IMG/VR virus record: IMGVR_UViG_3300027797_000147
Span: 1-23,387 of that record
Reading direction: 5' to 3' (one strand)
DNA from: a virus
Length of the DNA: 23,387 nucleotides
Under the pieces are notes generated by a model, which was not told the DNA's origin, made no database searches, and saw nothing but the letters and a program-made list of their open reading frames with translations. This document shows, piece by piece, positions 1 through 5,524 of the stretch (position 1 is its first letter; every line of letters begins with the position of its first letter). The translations under genes were made by a program, and so were the position numbers.

Positions 1-140
1 CTAATTTAGATGAAGGACAACTATTTGCAGATTATAGATTTGCAGAAATGTCCGACAGCAATTACTTAAAAGGTAGATTTAATCTATTCTATGATTTAAA
101 TAAAGGTGACCAATATTATTTAGAATATGAGGAGGAATAA
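1..140 (+). CDS. C-terminal end of an unidentified protein (partial)
   Basis: An open frame enters from the left edge (first full codon at base 3) and ends with TAA at 138-140. It encodes about 45 acidic, aromatic-rich residues ending YYLEYEEE. The stop overlaps the next start by one base (TAATG), and the GAGGAG run just before it serves as the next gene's ribosome binding site. It is therefore the upstream member of the same rightward operon. The product is not recognisable from this fragment. Confidence 0.75.
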   Translation, partial: NLDEGQLFADYRFAEMSDSNYLKGRFNLFYDLNKGDQYYLEYEEE

Positions 141-616
141 TGCAAGACTTAACTATATTAGATTCTGATAGTCCCGCAATTGTTGCAATAAAAAAGAGCC
201 TAAGTACAAATGTTCCATTGATAAAGCAGTCAACACATAATCAGGTTCTAAATTTTATTTTAACTTTATTCTTTCTTGGTTCTACTATTGCATGGGTGTG
301 GGTTACACTTTTTTGGTTTAGTTCTGTAATTAGTTTTATTCTTGCATTGTTTACTTTTTGGGTTTTTCTAGGGGCTGGAATTTACGCATTAGATGAAATG
401 TTTTGTGATATTCCTGAGCAAATTAGGAGAGCAAAAGTTAAAGAAGAAACAAGAATTAACAATATAATTGATAAAGAAAACAGAGAACTCTTGGCCAAGC
501 AAGAAGCAGAGGCATTGGAAGCAAAAGAAATTTTAAGACAAAGGAACGAAGAAGAGAATGCTCAACTTATGAATGAAGCTTTAAAGTTTTATCTATTGAA
601 TAAAAAGGGAGAATAA
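140..616 (+). CDS. membrane protein with C-terminal coiled coil
   Basis: 158 residues. Residues 40-83 are strongly hydrophobic and fit two closely spaced membrane helices. From about residue 92 to the end the chain is charged and Glu/Lys/Ala-rich, with heptad-like spacing that suggests a cytoplasmic coiled coil. The start has a strong GGAGGA site and overlaps the previous stop; the end overlaps the next start (TAATG), so translation is probably coupled. Function is unknown. Small membrane/coiled-coil proteins are common in actinophage early regions, but I cannot assign a role. Confidence 0.8.
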   Translation: MQDLTILDSDSPAIVAIKKSLSTNVPLIKQSTHNQVLNFILTLFFLGSTIAWVWVTLFWFSSVISFILALFTFWVFLGAGIYALDEMFCDIPEQIRRAKVKEETRINNIIDKENRELLAKQEAEALEAKEILRQRNEEENAQLMNEALKFYLLNKKGE

Positions 617-798
617 TGTTAGGTTATACAAAGGATGATTTAGATCGAATGACTAATGCTATTCATGACGCCAAGCTTTTTTATATTATTAACACAACTG
701 CTCCATATGTAGACAGAGAACTCTTAGTTAATGATTTGTTAAAAGCAAAGGATTTTCTTGATGGACTATGGGCAGAAGGGTATTTTGACCATGCATAA
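616..798 (+). CDS. small hypothetical protein (60 aa)
   Basis: 60 residues beginning MLGYTKDDLDRM, mostly helical in character and without cysteines or a membrane segment. The ATG overlaps the previous stop (TAATG) and is preceded by AAAGGGAG. The 3' end overlaps the next small gene by eight bases. No family recognised. Operon position and overlaps on both sides support it as a real gene. Confidence 0.7.
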   Translation: MLGYTKDDLDRMTNAIHDAKLFYIINTTAPYVDRELLVNDLLKAKDFLDGLWAEGYFDHA

Positions 799-901
799 TC
801 ATTATTGGGAATGTGATGATGTTCCAGGATACTTTTATTGTGCCTGCGGAGTTATGGCTATTTATAATAGGGAAACGGGAAAGAAGGATATTCATGACTA
901 A
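791..901 (+). CDS. 36-residue peptide with a CxC zinc-like motif
   Basis: A short frame encoding MHNHYWECDDVPGYFYCACG and 16 more residues. Three cysteines (positions 8, 17, 19) and two early histidines could bind one metal ion. The ATG lies inside the end of the preceding gene, with AGAAGGG about 8 bases upstream, and its last eight bases overlap the next start. It fills an otherwise empty gap in a chain of coupled genes. Function unknown; metal binding is inferred from residue spacing only. Confidence 0.6.
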   Translation: MHNHYWECDDVPGYFYCACGVMAIYNRETGKKDIHD

Positions 902-1076
902 GTCATCTGTATTCCTGCAGTATATGAAGTTACATCTAATTAGTTTAGAACAAGATTTAGAAAGTAATCCTGAATCTATCAATGTAATTGATATCCCAGG
1001 ACAAATTGAAGCAACCAGGCATTTATTGTCAGTGGCAACTGATATAATGAACTCTACTAACGAAAGGTATGAATAA
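894..1076 (+). CDS. small hypothetical protein (60 aa)
   Basis: Begins MTKSSVFLQYMKLHL and is predicted largely helical. A longer reading from 813 is open in this frame, but ATG at 894 is preferred: AAGAAGGATATTC gives a good ribosome site and the gene then overlaps the 36-residue peptide by only eight bases, matching the operon style. It ends with TAATG coupling to the next gene. No recognised domain. Confidence 0.7.
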   Translation: MTKSSVFLQYMKLHLISLEQDLESNPESINVIDIPGQIEATRHLLSVATDIMNSTNERYE

Positions 1077-1348
1077 TGAACTCAGAAGACATTGGGCTCC
1101 CGCCCCATTTACAACGTTTGGTTAATGCTGGAGTACCAGGCCTTGACATCATGCACGGTGAACTTAAAAACCTAATGCTGATTGCCGAGCAGGAACTAGC
1201 AGACGCAATTGAACGGGAAGAAGAGTCAGAAGAAGCAATGGATTCCATGCTACGTACAGAGGCAGAAGGAATGCTTGACGCATTAGTTTTAATATATCAA
1301 TTAACATACGACCTATCATTTGCGATTGGAGCACGAGATGAAGTCTGA
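1076..1348 (+). CDS. small acidic hypothetical protein (90 aa)
   Basis: 90 residues, acidic, with a helical Glu-rich centre around residues 42-58. Its ATG overlaps the previous stop (TAATG) and GAAAGG lies upstream. Base composition is more GC-balanced than the flanking leftward genes. It overlaps the next gene by 11 bases. The pattern (short Pro-containing N-terminus, long helices) suggests a small oligomerising protein, but no family is recognised. Confidence 0.7.
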   Translation: MNSEDIGLPPHLQRLVNAGVPGLDIMHGELKNLMLIAEQELADAIEREEESEEAMDSMLRTEAEGMLDALVLIYQLTYDLSFAIGARDEV

Positions 1349-1664
1349 GGATAAAGATAAACTAAACAAATGTTTAGAAATTCTAGACGACACAGACTTA
1401 GGTCTATCATTAGTTTGGCTATGGACATGGTCAACAATTAATAACATCCTAGAGGACGAGACCTACAAGGCCAACGTTACCAAGGATGACATGTGGGACC
1501 ACCTCTGTGAGGCTGTAGAGGCTGGTATGGGGTTCTCCCTGGAATACGGGGCGGAACAACATCATGAGGATGTACAAGACTGGATGACAAGCAGGGACTA
1601 CATTGTAGACACAATGTTTGAAGAAGAAGAAGAAGAGGAAGAAGACGAAGATGAGGATGAGTGA
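1338..1664 (+). CDS. hypothetical protein with poly-acidic C-terminal tail (108 aa)
   Basis: 108 residues starting MKSEDKDKLNK. A TTG start at 1320 is possible, but ATG 1338 has TTGGAG seven bases upstream. The C-terminus (from about residue 94) is an almost pure Glu/Asp tail encoded by GAA/GAG/GAT repeats. Such tails are typical of proteins that bind basic partners or mimic DNA, for example DNA-mimic anti-restriction or anti-repressor proteins; that is only a possibility. It overlaps the following gene. Confidence 0.7.
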   Translation: MKSEDKDKLNKCLEILDDTDLGLSLVWLWTWSTINNILEDETYKANVTKDDMWDHLCEAVEAGMGFSLEYGAEQHHEDVQDWMTSRDYIVDTMFEEEEEEEEDEDEDE

Positions 1665-1797
1665 CAACTATATTAATGATCAGTTAAGCACAGCCCAAAA
1701 GCTTTTATGGAGTGGGTCCGAAACTGAGAACATCGCAGCTCACAACATTATATCTAAACTAATACAAGATAGAGTAGAGCAGGCAGATCAAAATTAG
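1657..1797 (+). CDS. small hypothetical protein (46 aa)
   Basis: 46 residues, MSDNYINDQLSTAQK onward, ending VEQADQN. The ATG lies within the poly-acid end of the preceding gene; an in-frame ATG at 1651 is an alternative start. No cysteines or membrane segment. It is the last gene of the first rightward operon: a new promoter begins about 30 bases after its stop. Supported by coupling and an uninterrupted frame only. Confidence 0.55.
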   Translation: MSDNYINDQLSTAQKLLWSGSETENIAAHNIISKLIQDRVEQADQN

Positions 1798-1825
1798 GGG
1801 CCAAGAAATTGGCTTACGGTAACTA

Positions 1826-1854
1826 TTTACAAATCCGTGAAAAGTTGCTATAAT
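1826..1854 (+). promoter_or_regulatory. sigma-70-type promoter for the Lsr2-like gene
   Basis: TTTACA at 1826-1831 and TATAAT at 1849-1854 are separated by exactly 17 bases. Transcription would start near 1861, leaving a leader of about 24 bases that carries the GAAAGGGGA ribosome site of the gene at 1885. Confidence 0.8.
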
Positions 1855-1884
1855 TAATAAAACATCTCTTGAAAGGGGATTCAA

Positions 1885-2034
1885 ATGACAACAAAGCGTG
1901 AATATCTAAAAGCTCAGGGCATTACAGTAGGTGTACGTGGGCGCTTCTCAGGAGCAGCCAAGGTAGTACTAGAAGAGGCGCTAGCAAAGGGCCTTACATT
2001 TACTGCAGAGGTACCTGTAAAAAAGGCGAAGTAA
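1885..2034 (+). CDS. mini Lsr2-like DNA-binding peptide (49 aa)
   Basis: 49 residues. The core REYLKAQGITVGVRGRFS, followed by a helix, resembles the C-terminal DNA-binding domain of Lsr2, the actinobacterial xenogeneic silencer. That domain has a helix, then an RGR loop that enters the minor groove of AT-rich DNA, then a second helix. Here RGR is at residues 18-20. The Lsr2 N-terminal dimerisation domain is missing and a basic VKKAK tail is present. It has its own consensus promoter, a strong SD and a terminator. It could compete with host Lsr2 for phage DNA or act as a small nucleoid protein. The resemblance is short, so the assignment is moderate. Confidence 0.5.
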   Translation: MTTKREYLKAQGITVGVRGRFSGAAKVVLEEALAKGLTFTAEVPVKKAK

Positions 2035-2041
2035 AACTTGG

Positions 2042-2088
2042 GACGGGGTTAGGGCATCGTTGGTCCTTGACCCCGTCTCTTATTTTTG
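2042..2088 (+). terminator. intrinsic terminator after the Lsr2-like gene
   Basis: GACGGGGT (2042-2049) pairs with ACCCCGTC (2070-2077); further G-U and G-C pairs extend the stem inward. A T-rich run (TCTTATTTTT) follows at 2079-2088. The 3' arm also contains the -35 box of the next promoter. Confidence 0.75.
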
Positions 2089-2095
2089 GTATAAT
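2067..2095 (+). promoter_or_regulatory. promoter for the 91-aa gene, overlapping a terminator stem
   Basis: TTGACC at 2067-2072 and TATAAT at 2090-2095 are 17 bases apart. The -35 lies in the 3' arm of the preceding terminator hairpin and the spacer contains its T-run. The leader of about 20 bases carries GGGCGGAGG before the ATG at 2122. Confidence 0.75.
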
Positions 2096-2121
2096 CGAGA
2101 GTTAGAGGGCGGAGGCAAGAA

Positions 2122-2397
2122 ATGGCAAAGGCAAGTTCAATAGAAACAAAAGCAGCCGAGAAGGTATTAGAGGCTATGGATAGTCATTGGTTTAATCCAA
2201 CTATCATGGCTAGAGAATTAGTCAATGGTTGTGGATATTATACTCAATCTAAGGTAATGGAACTCGTTGTAGAAATTATCAAACAGACGGCGGGACAATT
2301 TGATAATGCTTGGGAAGAAGGCACTACATCAGAAGCACTAATGATGGCAGATAGACTAAATGATTACATTGAGAACTTTGAGCCTATCACAGCATAG
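2122..2397 (+). CDS. hypothetical protein (91 aa), last rightward gene
   Basis: 91 residues beginning MAKASSIETKAAEKVLEAM, helical, with an N-terminal basic/Ala segment. It has a dedicated consensus promoter, a strong GGAGG ribosome site and a strong terminator right after its stop, so it is a single-gene unit. No domain recognised. It marks the end of the rightward block; the next gene is on the opposite strand. Confidence 0.75.
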   Translation: MAKASSIETKAAEKVLEAMDSHWFNPTIMARELVNGCGYYTQSKVMELVVEIIKQTAGQFDNAWEEGTTSEALMMADRLNDYIENFEPITA

Positions 2398-2421
2398 GAT
2401 TAGATAAACATATATAGCCCC

Positions 2422-2465
2422 AGATATCCACAGGATCTACACAGGTCTTGTGGATATCTTTTTTT
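2422..2465 (+). terminator. intrinsic terminator of the rightward block
   Basis: An 11-bp perfect stem, AGATATCCACA (2422-2432) with TGTGGATATCT (2449-2459), is followed by a T-run. There is no comparable T-run for the other strand, so it mainly ends rightward transcription. Each arm contains a TATCCACA core similar to a DnaA box, probably by chance. Confidence 0.8.
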
Positions 2466-2513
2466 GTGTGTGCATAGGGGCAATATATTTCGTTTACGAC
2501 CAAGCTAAAAAAA

Positions 2514-2697
2514 TCGCTGGAATATTCAGCATATTATAATAAAATGAATATACTATCTAATAAAACATATAATGAATTAGGCATAATATACCCAGAATCT
2601 GTCAGAATTTATATACAATTGTTATACAAAATATGTTGACAATGTGGGCCAAATATGCCATTTACGGGGCTATTGACAAATTCGCTGGAATATGCAG
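2514..2697 (+). repeat. pair of 16-base direct repeats
   Basis: TCGCTGGAATATTCAG (2514-2529) recurs as TCGCTGGAATATGCAG (2682-2697), one mismatch, 168 bases apart. The second copy follows a CTATTGACA motif (2670-2678) that itself recurs at 2724-2732. Such repeats are typical of protein-binding sites. Confidence 0.7.
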
Positions 2698-2726
2698 AGC
2701 TTCTCATATAAGTCCATATGCCCCTA

Positions 2727-2756
2727 TTGACATTACGTGTTAAGATCTGATATGCT
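2727..2756 (+). promoter_or_regulatory. possible orphan promoter in the gene-free region
   Basis: TTGACA (2727-2732) and TATGCT (2751-2756) are 18 bases apart, with an extended -10 TG at 2748-2749. It points rightward into sequence without a gene, toward the 3' ends of the leftward operon. If active it would make a non-coding or antisense RNA. Confidence 0.4.
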
Positions 2757-2787
2757 CGATATCATAGTATTGTTTAAATAGATATAA

Positions 2788-2819
2788 CTATAGTATATGA
2801 TAGGTAATCTATAGTATAT
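2788..2819 (+). repeat. 11-base direct repeat, 21-base spacing
   Basis: CTATAGTATAT occurs at 2788-2798 and 2809-2819, so the copies start 21 bases apart, two helical turns, on the same face of the DNA. Very AT-rich. Confidence 0.65.
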
Positions 2820-2822
2820 ATT

Positions 2823-2852
2823 CTCCACTATGCTCCACTTTACTCCACTATA
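2823..2852 (+). repeat. three tandem 10-base units
   Basis: Units CTCCACTATG, CTCCACTTTA and CTCCACTATA lie head to tail at 2823-2832, 2833-2842 and 2843-2852. The conserved 7-mer CTCCACT repeats at one helical turn, as in iterons or cooperative operator arrays. Confidence 0.75.
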
Positions 2853-2917
2853 TAAGCCTTCTAAGGGCTATATGAGACAAGGAAAACGGGAGGGGGATAT
2901 AGGAGTTAGGACTTAAA

Positions 2918-3055
2918 TTACTCTATGTACATGCTAGGCAAGTATGCCTTGCATCTGTTACAAAATAGGTAAACCTGTCCAGTATAGGGATCATTCTCAG
3001 CTGTTAGTGTAGATATAGCATGTCCTATTATTTTGCAGATCAGGTAATTAATCAT
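2918..3055 (-). CDS. zinc-knuckle microprotein (45 aa)
   Basis: 45 residues starting MINYLICKIIGH. Cys7 and His12 form a CxxxxH pair; a second half reads PYTGQVYLFCNRCKAY with a CxxC at residues 33-36. Together C, H, C, C could bind one zinc. The ATG overlaps the end of the upstream gene by eight bases, and the stop lies at the edge of the gene-free region. It is clearly related to the 42-aa peptide at 9326-9454, which strongly supports it as real. Function unknown; similar small Cys/His proteins are common in actinophages. Confidence 0.75.
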   Translation of the reverse strand: MINYLICKIIGHAISTLTAENDPYTGQVYLFCNRCKAYLPSMYIE

Positions 3056-3341
3056 TCTTGCTCATATCAAAGGTATTAGATTCCATCTCTTGATAGAAAT
3101 ACTTCTTGCCTAACTCTATTAGATCCTTTAGTCCTTGGGGTTCTAATACGTATTGTATTGATTCCCCGCCCTTTTCGAGCTTAAGTGTGACGACATAGAC
3201 GTCATGTTCAGGGTTATGCTCGTATGTGGCTATACCAATGGGAGATAGATCTATTACGTTCTCTATCCCAGCATCCTCTAAATCTCCAGGTTCTGGAATT
3301 TCAGATTGTTTAATTATATCTGATATTAGGACTTTCTTCAT
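3048..3341 (-). CDS. hypothetical protein (97 aa)
   Basis: 97 residues, MKKVLISDIIKQSEIPEP onward. A GTG four codons earlier (3353) is open, but ATG 3341 is preferred because it overlaps the upstream stop as ATGA and TTTGGAG precedes it, with a rather long gap. The central part (VYVVTLKLEKG) looks like beta strands; the C-terminus is helical. No family recognised. It sits inside an operon of zinc-ribbon microproteins but has no cysteine itself, so it may be their scaffold or partner. Confidence 0.75.
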   Translation of the reverse strand: MKKVLISDIIKQSEIPEPGDLEDAGIENVIDLSPIGIATYEHNPEHDVYVVTLKLEKGGESIQYVLEPQGLKDLIELGKKYFYQEMESNTFDMSKND

Positions 3342-3475
3342 GATGATAAACACTCCAAACAGACAAATGGGACATCGTCTTGCTTAATATATAATTGCTT
3401 GCATTTGCTACATGCTACCTTATATGGCTCATATGCCTTGATAAACTTATTATAAGATGACTCGAACTTATCCAC
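3338..3475 (-). CDS. zinc-ribbon microprotein (45 aa), GTG start
   Basis: 45 residues with two CxxC knuckles: CSKC at residues 22-25 and CLEC at 39-42, a textbook zinc-ribbon spacing. The frame opens with GTG at 3475, three bases after the upstream stop, and ends in ATGA overlap with the next gene. The sequence TTATCCACA at the start equals a DnaA box but is simply coding here. No catalytic residues seen; a role in nucleic-acid or protein binding is inferred from the zinc ribbon. Confidence 0.7.
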   Translation of the reverse strand: MDKFESSYNKFIKAYEPYKVACSKCKQLYIKQDDVPFVCLECLSS

Positions 3476-3478
3476 AGC

Positions 3479-3679
3479 TTATCTCAGAACCTTACAATTT
3501 AGACAGTAAAATGGGCTACGCATATCATCCATATTAATCACAATTGTCTGAGCACATTTGTGGCAAGTAGCCTGCATGAGGTTATGCTCTTCTAGATCAT
3601 ATATTGAGATCCGCATAGTCTTTGTGTAATATACCTTAGTAACGTACCACGTTACTAGTATTGCTAAAATAGTTATCAT
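3479..3679 (-). CDS. membrane-anchored zinc-ribbon protein (66 aa)
   Basis: An N-terminal hydrophobic helix (residues 2-14, ending in TKVYYTK) is followed by a soluble domain with CHKC at 39-42 and CLNC at 59-62. This suggests a zinc ribbon tethered to the inner membrane with its domain on the cytoplasmic side (positive-inside rule). The ATG overlaps the upstream TGA (ATGA). Second of the zinc-ribbon genes in this operon. Function unknown. Confidence 0.8.
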   Translation of the reverse strand: MITILAILVTWYVTKVYYTKTMRISIYDLEEHNLMQATCHKCAQTIVINMDDMRSPFYCLNCKVLR

Positions 3680-3831
3680 TCAAAATCTACCTGTCTCTCA
3701 AAGTCCGAATTGTCTATACTTCTAGGATTCGGCATGTCATCATCCATGGCACCACAATTAAAGCATGTGACTTGACCATCAAGGTCTAATTGATAGTCGC
3801 ATCCATATTTATCACACATTGCATCGCTCAT
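3676..3831 (-). CDS. zinc-ribbon microprotein (51 aa), leaderless operon leader
   Basis: 51 residues, MSDAMCDKYGCDYQL onward. Cys6, Cys11, Cys23 and Cys26 (CFNC) form a compact four-cysteine zinc site, followed by an acidic disordered tail. A TTGTCA-17-TACAAT promoter ends exactly six bases before the ATG, so the transcript should begin at the start codon, with no SD. It is the first gene of a five-gene operon (3831 to 2918), four of whose products carry Cys-based metal motifs. Confidence 0.75.
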   Translation of the reverse strand: MSDAMCDKYGCDYQLDLDGQVTCFNCGAMDDDMPNPRSIDNSDFERQVDFE

Positions 3832-3837
3832 ACTATT

Positions 3838-3866
3838 ATTGTAGCATATTAGTCAGGTACTGACAA
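3838..3866 (-). promoter_or_regulatory. leaderless promoter of the zinc-ribbon operon
   Basis: On the minus strand TTGTCA (3861-3866) and TACAAT (3838-3843) are 17 bases apart. Six bases separate the -10 from the ATG at 3831, which puts the predicted start site on the A of ATG. Confidence 0.8.
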
Positions 3867-3927
3867 TAGGGTTCTTATTTTCCGCTTCACTTTTTCGCTT
3901 CACTAAATGGGGCCTATATGGGCTATA

Positions 3928-4056
3928 TTAGTTATTTCTAGCTATCTTAGCAGCAAGCATACGCATGCCTACGGCATTAGTTACTGACTCTTCGATCTCT
4001 ATGGCCTCTATAGCCCTTGCAATCTCTTCTCGTAGTGTTAATTCATCTAGGCTCAT
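3928..4056 (-). CDS. small helical hypothetical protein (42 aa)
   Basis: 42 residues, MSLDELTLREEIARAIEAIE onward, an amphipathic helix with a basic C-terminus (AAKIARNN). It starts one base after the stop of the upstream gene, so the two are coupled. Short helical peptides of this kind are frequent in actinophages; no function is known to me. The 60-base gap that follows contains a CGCTTCACT direct repeat (3883 and 3896). Confidence 0.65.
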   Translation of the reverse strand: MSLDELTLREEIARAIEAIEIEESVTNAVGMRMLAAKIARNN

Positions 4057-4057
4057 G

Positions 4058-4270
4058 TTACTCCCATACCTTTAGTTTAAATATATCTGATGCCATCTCT
4101 GGGTATGAGTCGGCAAGCTTTTGTAGTTCTTTGTTATACTTTGTTTTACTGCCGTAAACTTTTGCGGCCTGCAATTTCTTTAAGATATCCATGGCTTCTT
4201 TAGGAAGATCAACGCCAGAAGGCTTCGCCTTTGATGGATTAAGCATTGACTTATCTCTAGATGATTTCAT
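4058..4270 (-). CDS. small basic hypothetical protein (70 aa)
   Basis: 70 residues, Lys-rich, with a flexible N-terminus (MKSSRDKSMLNPSKAKPSG) followed by helices. The ATG lies one base after the preceding stop (TAACATG). Net positive charge could suit nucleic-acid binding, but no motif supports this specifically. Part of a run from the secreted protein at 5317 down to 3928. Confidence 0.7.
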   Translation of the reverse strand: MKSSRDKSMLNPSKAKPSGVDLPKEAMDILKKLQAAKVYGSKTKYNKELQKLADSYPEMASDIFKLKVWE

Positions 4271-4271
4271 G

Positions 4272-4493
4272 TTATGCAGCCAACTCTTCTTTTTCCATAT
4301 CAGTATATTTTACGAAAAGCTGTGCAGTCCATGCCCACAATGTAAGAATAGAAAATATAAATACAAACCACAGGAATGTTCCCATATTGTTTACTATACC
4401 CATAATAGTAACACCAATCATGAATAAGATTAATAGTAAAAATGGTGATAAGAATATTAATAAGAAAATGTTTGCTTTAGTTTTATTATTCAT
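4272..4493 (-). CDS. two-helix membrane protein (73 aa)
   Basis: 73 residues with hydrophobic helices at about 9-32 and 37-59 and a charged tail ending MEKEELAA. A longer reading from 4535 is open, but ATG at 4493 overlaps the upstream stop as ATGA and has TTTGGAGAAAAAT just before it, a strong SD. Its position after a secreted protein could suggest a holin-like or envelope role, but the topology alone is not diagnostic. Confidence 0.75.
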   Translation of the reverse strand: MNNKTKANIFLLIFLSPFLLLILFMIGVTIMGIVNNMGTFLWFVFIFSILTLWAWTAQLFVKYTDMEKEELAA

Positions 4494-5317
4494 ATTTTTC
4501 TCCAAACTGATCCGCCGCTTGAGATACTCAAACACTTAAGGCTTCCAATGCCCTTGAACTCAAATACTTTTCCAGGAAGAAAACAAGGGTTACCTTCTGC
4601 ATAAGAAAATATGTTAAATGGTTCTAGAAACATTTCCTTCATTTTATAATAATATTCACGCTCTCGTTGCCAATCGCCAATACACGAATCCATATGATCT
4701 TTCTGCTCTTGCTTTGTGTAACGATACGTTCCAGACTTGTACTCCTCACCAACTCTTGCAGTGTAAGTATTTCCCGATTTTGTTACAGTAGCAACATAAC
4801 TACCAGTTGGATATGTATAGCTAAAACTTTTTAATGGTTTACAGTTATGCTTTGGAGAAATGTAGTAGTCTTTATAAATCCTATTCCACTCTTTTAATTG
4901 TCCTTCAACTGTTGTGTCCATAGATTTAAGATTTCCTAAATAAAAATTATAGTAACTTGACATAGTGTCTTTGTAGTAATTGTCATTGTAATATCCTTTA
5001 TCATTTGGGCACTTATACCCAAAAAAATGTGTTAAGCACTTTAGTGTCCAAATACTGTAATCTTTTGATGTAAAAACAGCAGTAGGAACTGCATACGTCA
5101 TTACTTTTGCATAATTATACTTTTCACAATCTTGGTAGTTGTTGTCCCCACCGTCCCATTTAAAAACTTCAAGCAATAGGTTATCTACATTTGTTGCACA
5201 GGGTGCTGTTGCTTTATATTTTGCTACCATTTGATCTATAATCTGATCGTTAGCCTGGGCTGGGGTAAATCCAACTGAAAATAAAACTAAAGCTAGAATA
5301 AAGGAAATCTTTTTCAT
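4490..5317 (-). CDS. secreted Cys- and Tyr-rich protein (275 aa)
   Basis: A classical signal peptide (Lys-Lys start, hydrophobic core, AQA cleavage site near residue 22) precedes a mature domain very rich in Tyr, Lys and Asn. I count eight cysteines in the mature part, enough for four disulfides, as expected for an exported protein. It has a ribosome site (AAAGGAT) and a TTGACT-17-TACACT promoter. I recognise no enzyme motif. Possibilities are a superinfection-exclusion or surface-masking protein, or a toxin-like factor; none is supported beyond export. Confidence 0.8.
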   Translation of the reverse strand: MKKISFILALVLFSVGFTPAQANDQIIDQMVAKYKATAPCATNVDNLLLEVFKWDGGDNNYQDCEKYNYAKVMTYAVPTAVFTSKDYSIWTLKCLTHFFGYKCPNDKGYYNDNYYKDTMSSYYNFYLGNLKSMDTTVEGQLKEWNRIYKDYYISPKHNCKPLKSFSYTYPTGSYVATVTKSGNTYTARVGEEYKSGTYRYTKQEQKDHMDSCIGDWQREREYYYKMKEMFLEPFNIFSYAEGNPCFLPGKVFEFKGIGSLKCLSISSGGSVWRKI

Positions 5318-5367
5318 ATCGATCCTTTGTTTAAATACATTGTCCGCCTGACCCTGTATATACTCTA

Positions 5368-5396
5368 AGTGTACTATATATTGGTGGGCTAGTCAA
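5368..5396 (-). promoter_or_regulatory. promoter of the secreted Cys/Tyr-rich protein
   Basis: TTGACT (5391-5396) and TACACT (5368-5373) lie 17 bases apart on the minus strand, about 50 bases ahead of the ATG at 5317. The -35 box overlaps the final codons and stop of the zinc-finger gene (ATT GAC TAG). Confidence 0.7.
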
Positions 5397-5523
5397 TAGA
5401 CTTTTTGCCCGCCTGATTCTCATGGTATTGCATATGAAAGTCATATAGCTGGTGTGTGACCGCACAAAAACATATGGGGCAATGTGTGATCCATTGGGAC
5501 TTATCCTCCCAGTGCTTACTCAT
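5389..5523 (-). CDS. C2H2-type zinc-finger microprotein (44 aa)
   Basis: 44 residues starting MSKHWEDKSQW. CPIC (residues 15-18) and HMQYH (residues 30-34) form a Cys2-His2 pattern, CxxC-x11-HxxxH, close to a classical zinc finger. The ATG lies two bases after the last base of tRNA-Arg, and an in-frame TGA sits just upstream, so this ATG is the first possible start. There is no proper ribosome binding site. Translation may depend on tRNA 3' processing leaving a nearly leaderless mRNA. DNA or protein binding is inferred from the finger alone. Confidence 0.7.
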   Translation of the reverse strand: MSKHWEDKSQWITHCPICFCAVTHQLYDFHMQYHENQAGKKSID

Positions 5524-5524
5524 G

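Larger units (their letters stand above)
2466..2917. other. gene-free, repeat-rich AT-rich region between convergent blocks
   Basis: About 450 bases with no convincing gene on either strand. It holds direct repeats, three TTGACA hexamers (2636, 2673, 2727) and three tandem 10-base units (listed separately). Being between two convergent transcription blocks it is not needed as a simple promoter region. Candidates are a replication origin, a regulatory array or a small RNA locus. No function can be assigned from sequence alone. Confidence 0.6.

Noticed and set aside
1449-1667. Minus-strand frame opposite the poly-acidic gene
   Set aside because: The long Phe run is the complement of the GAA/GAG repeat; no SD and no neighbour on that strand.
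2422-2459. Paired TATCCACA cores as DnaA boxes
   Set aside because: They are the two arms of a good intrinsic terminator with a T-run, which fully explains them.
2823-2852. CRISPR-like array
   Set aside because: The units are 10 bases, directly tandem with no spacers; no cas gene is present.
3468-3476. Perfect E. coli-type DnaA box TTATCCACA
   Set aside because: It lies in coding sequence at the GTG start of a zinc-ribbon gene, is single, and is 600 bases from the repeat region; a lone 9-mer is weak evidence for an origin.
4191-4539. Plus-strand frames within the leftward block
   Set aside because: Opposite well-supported coupled minus genes, no SD or family resemblance.
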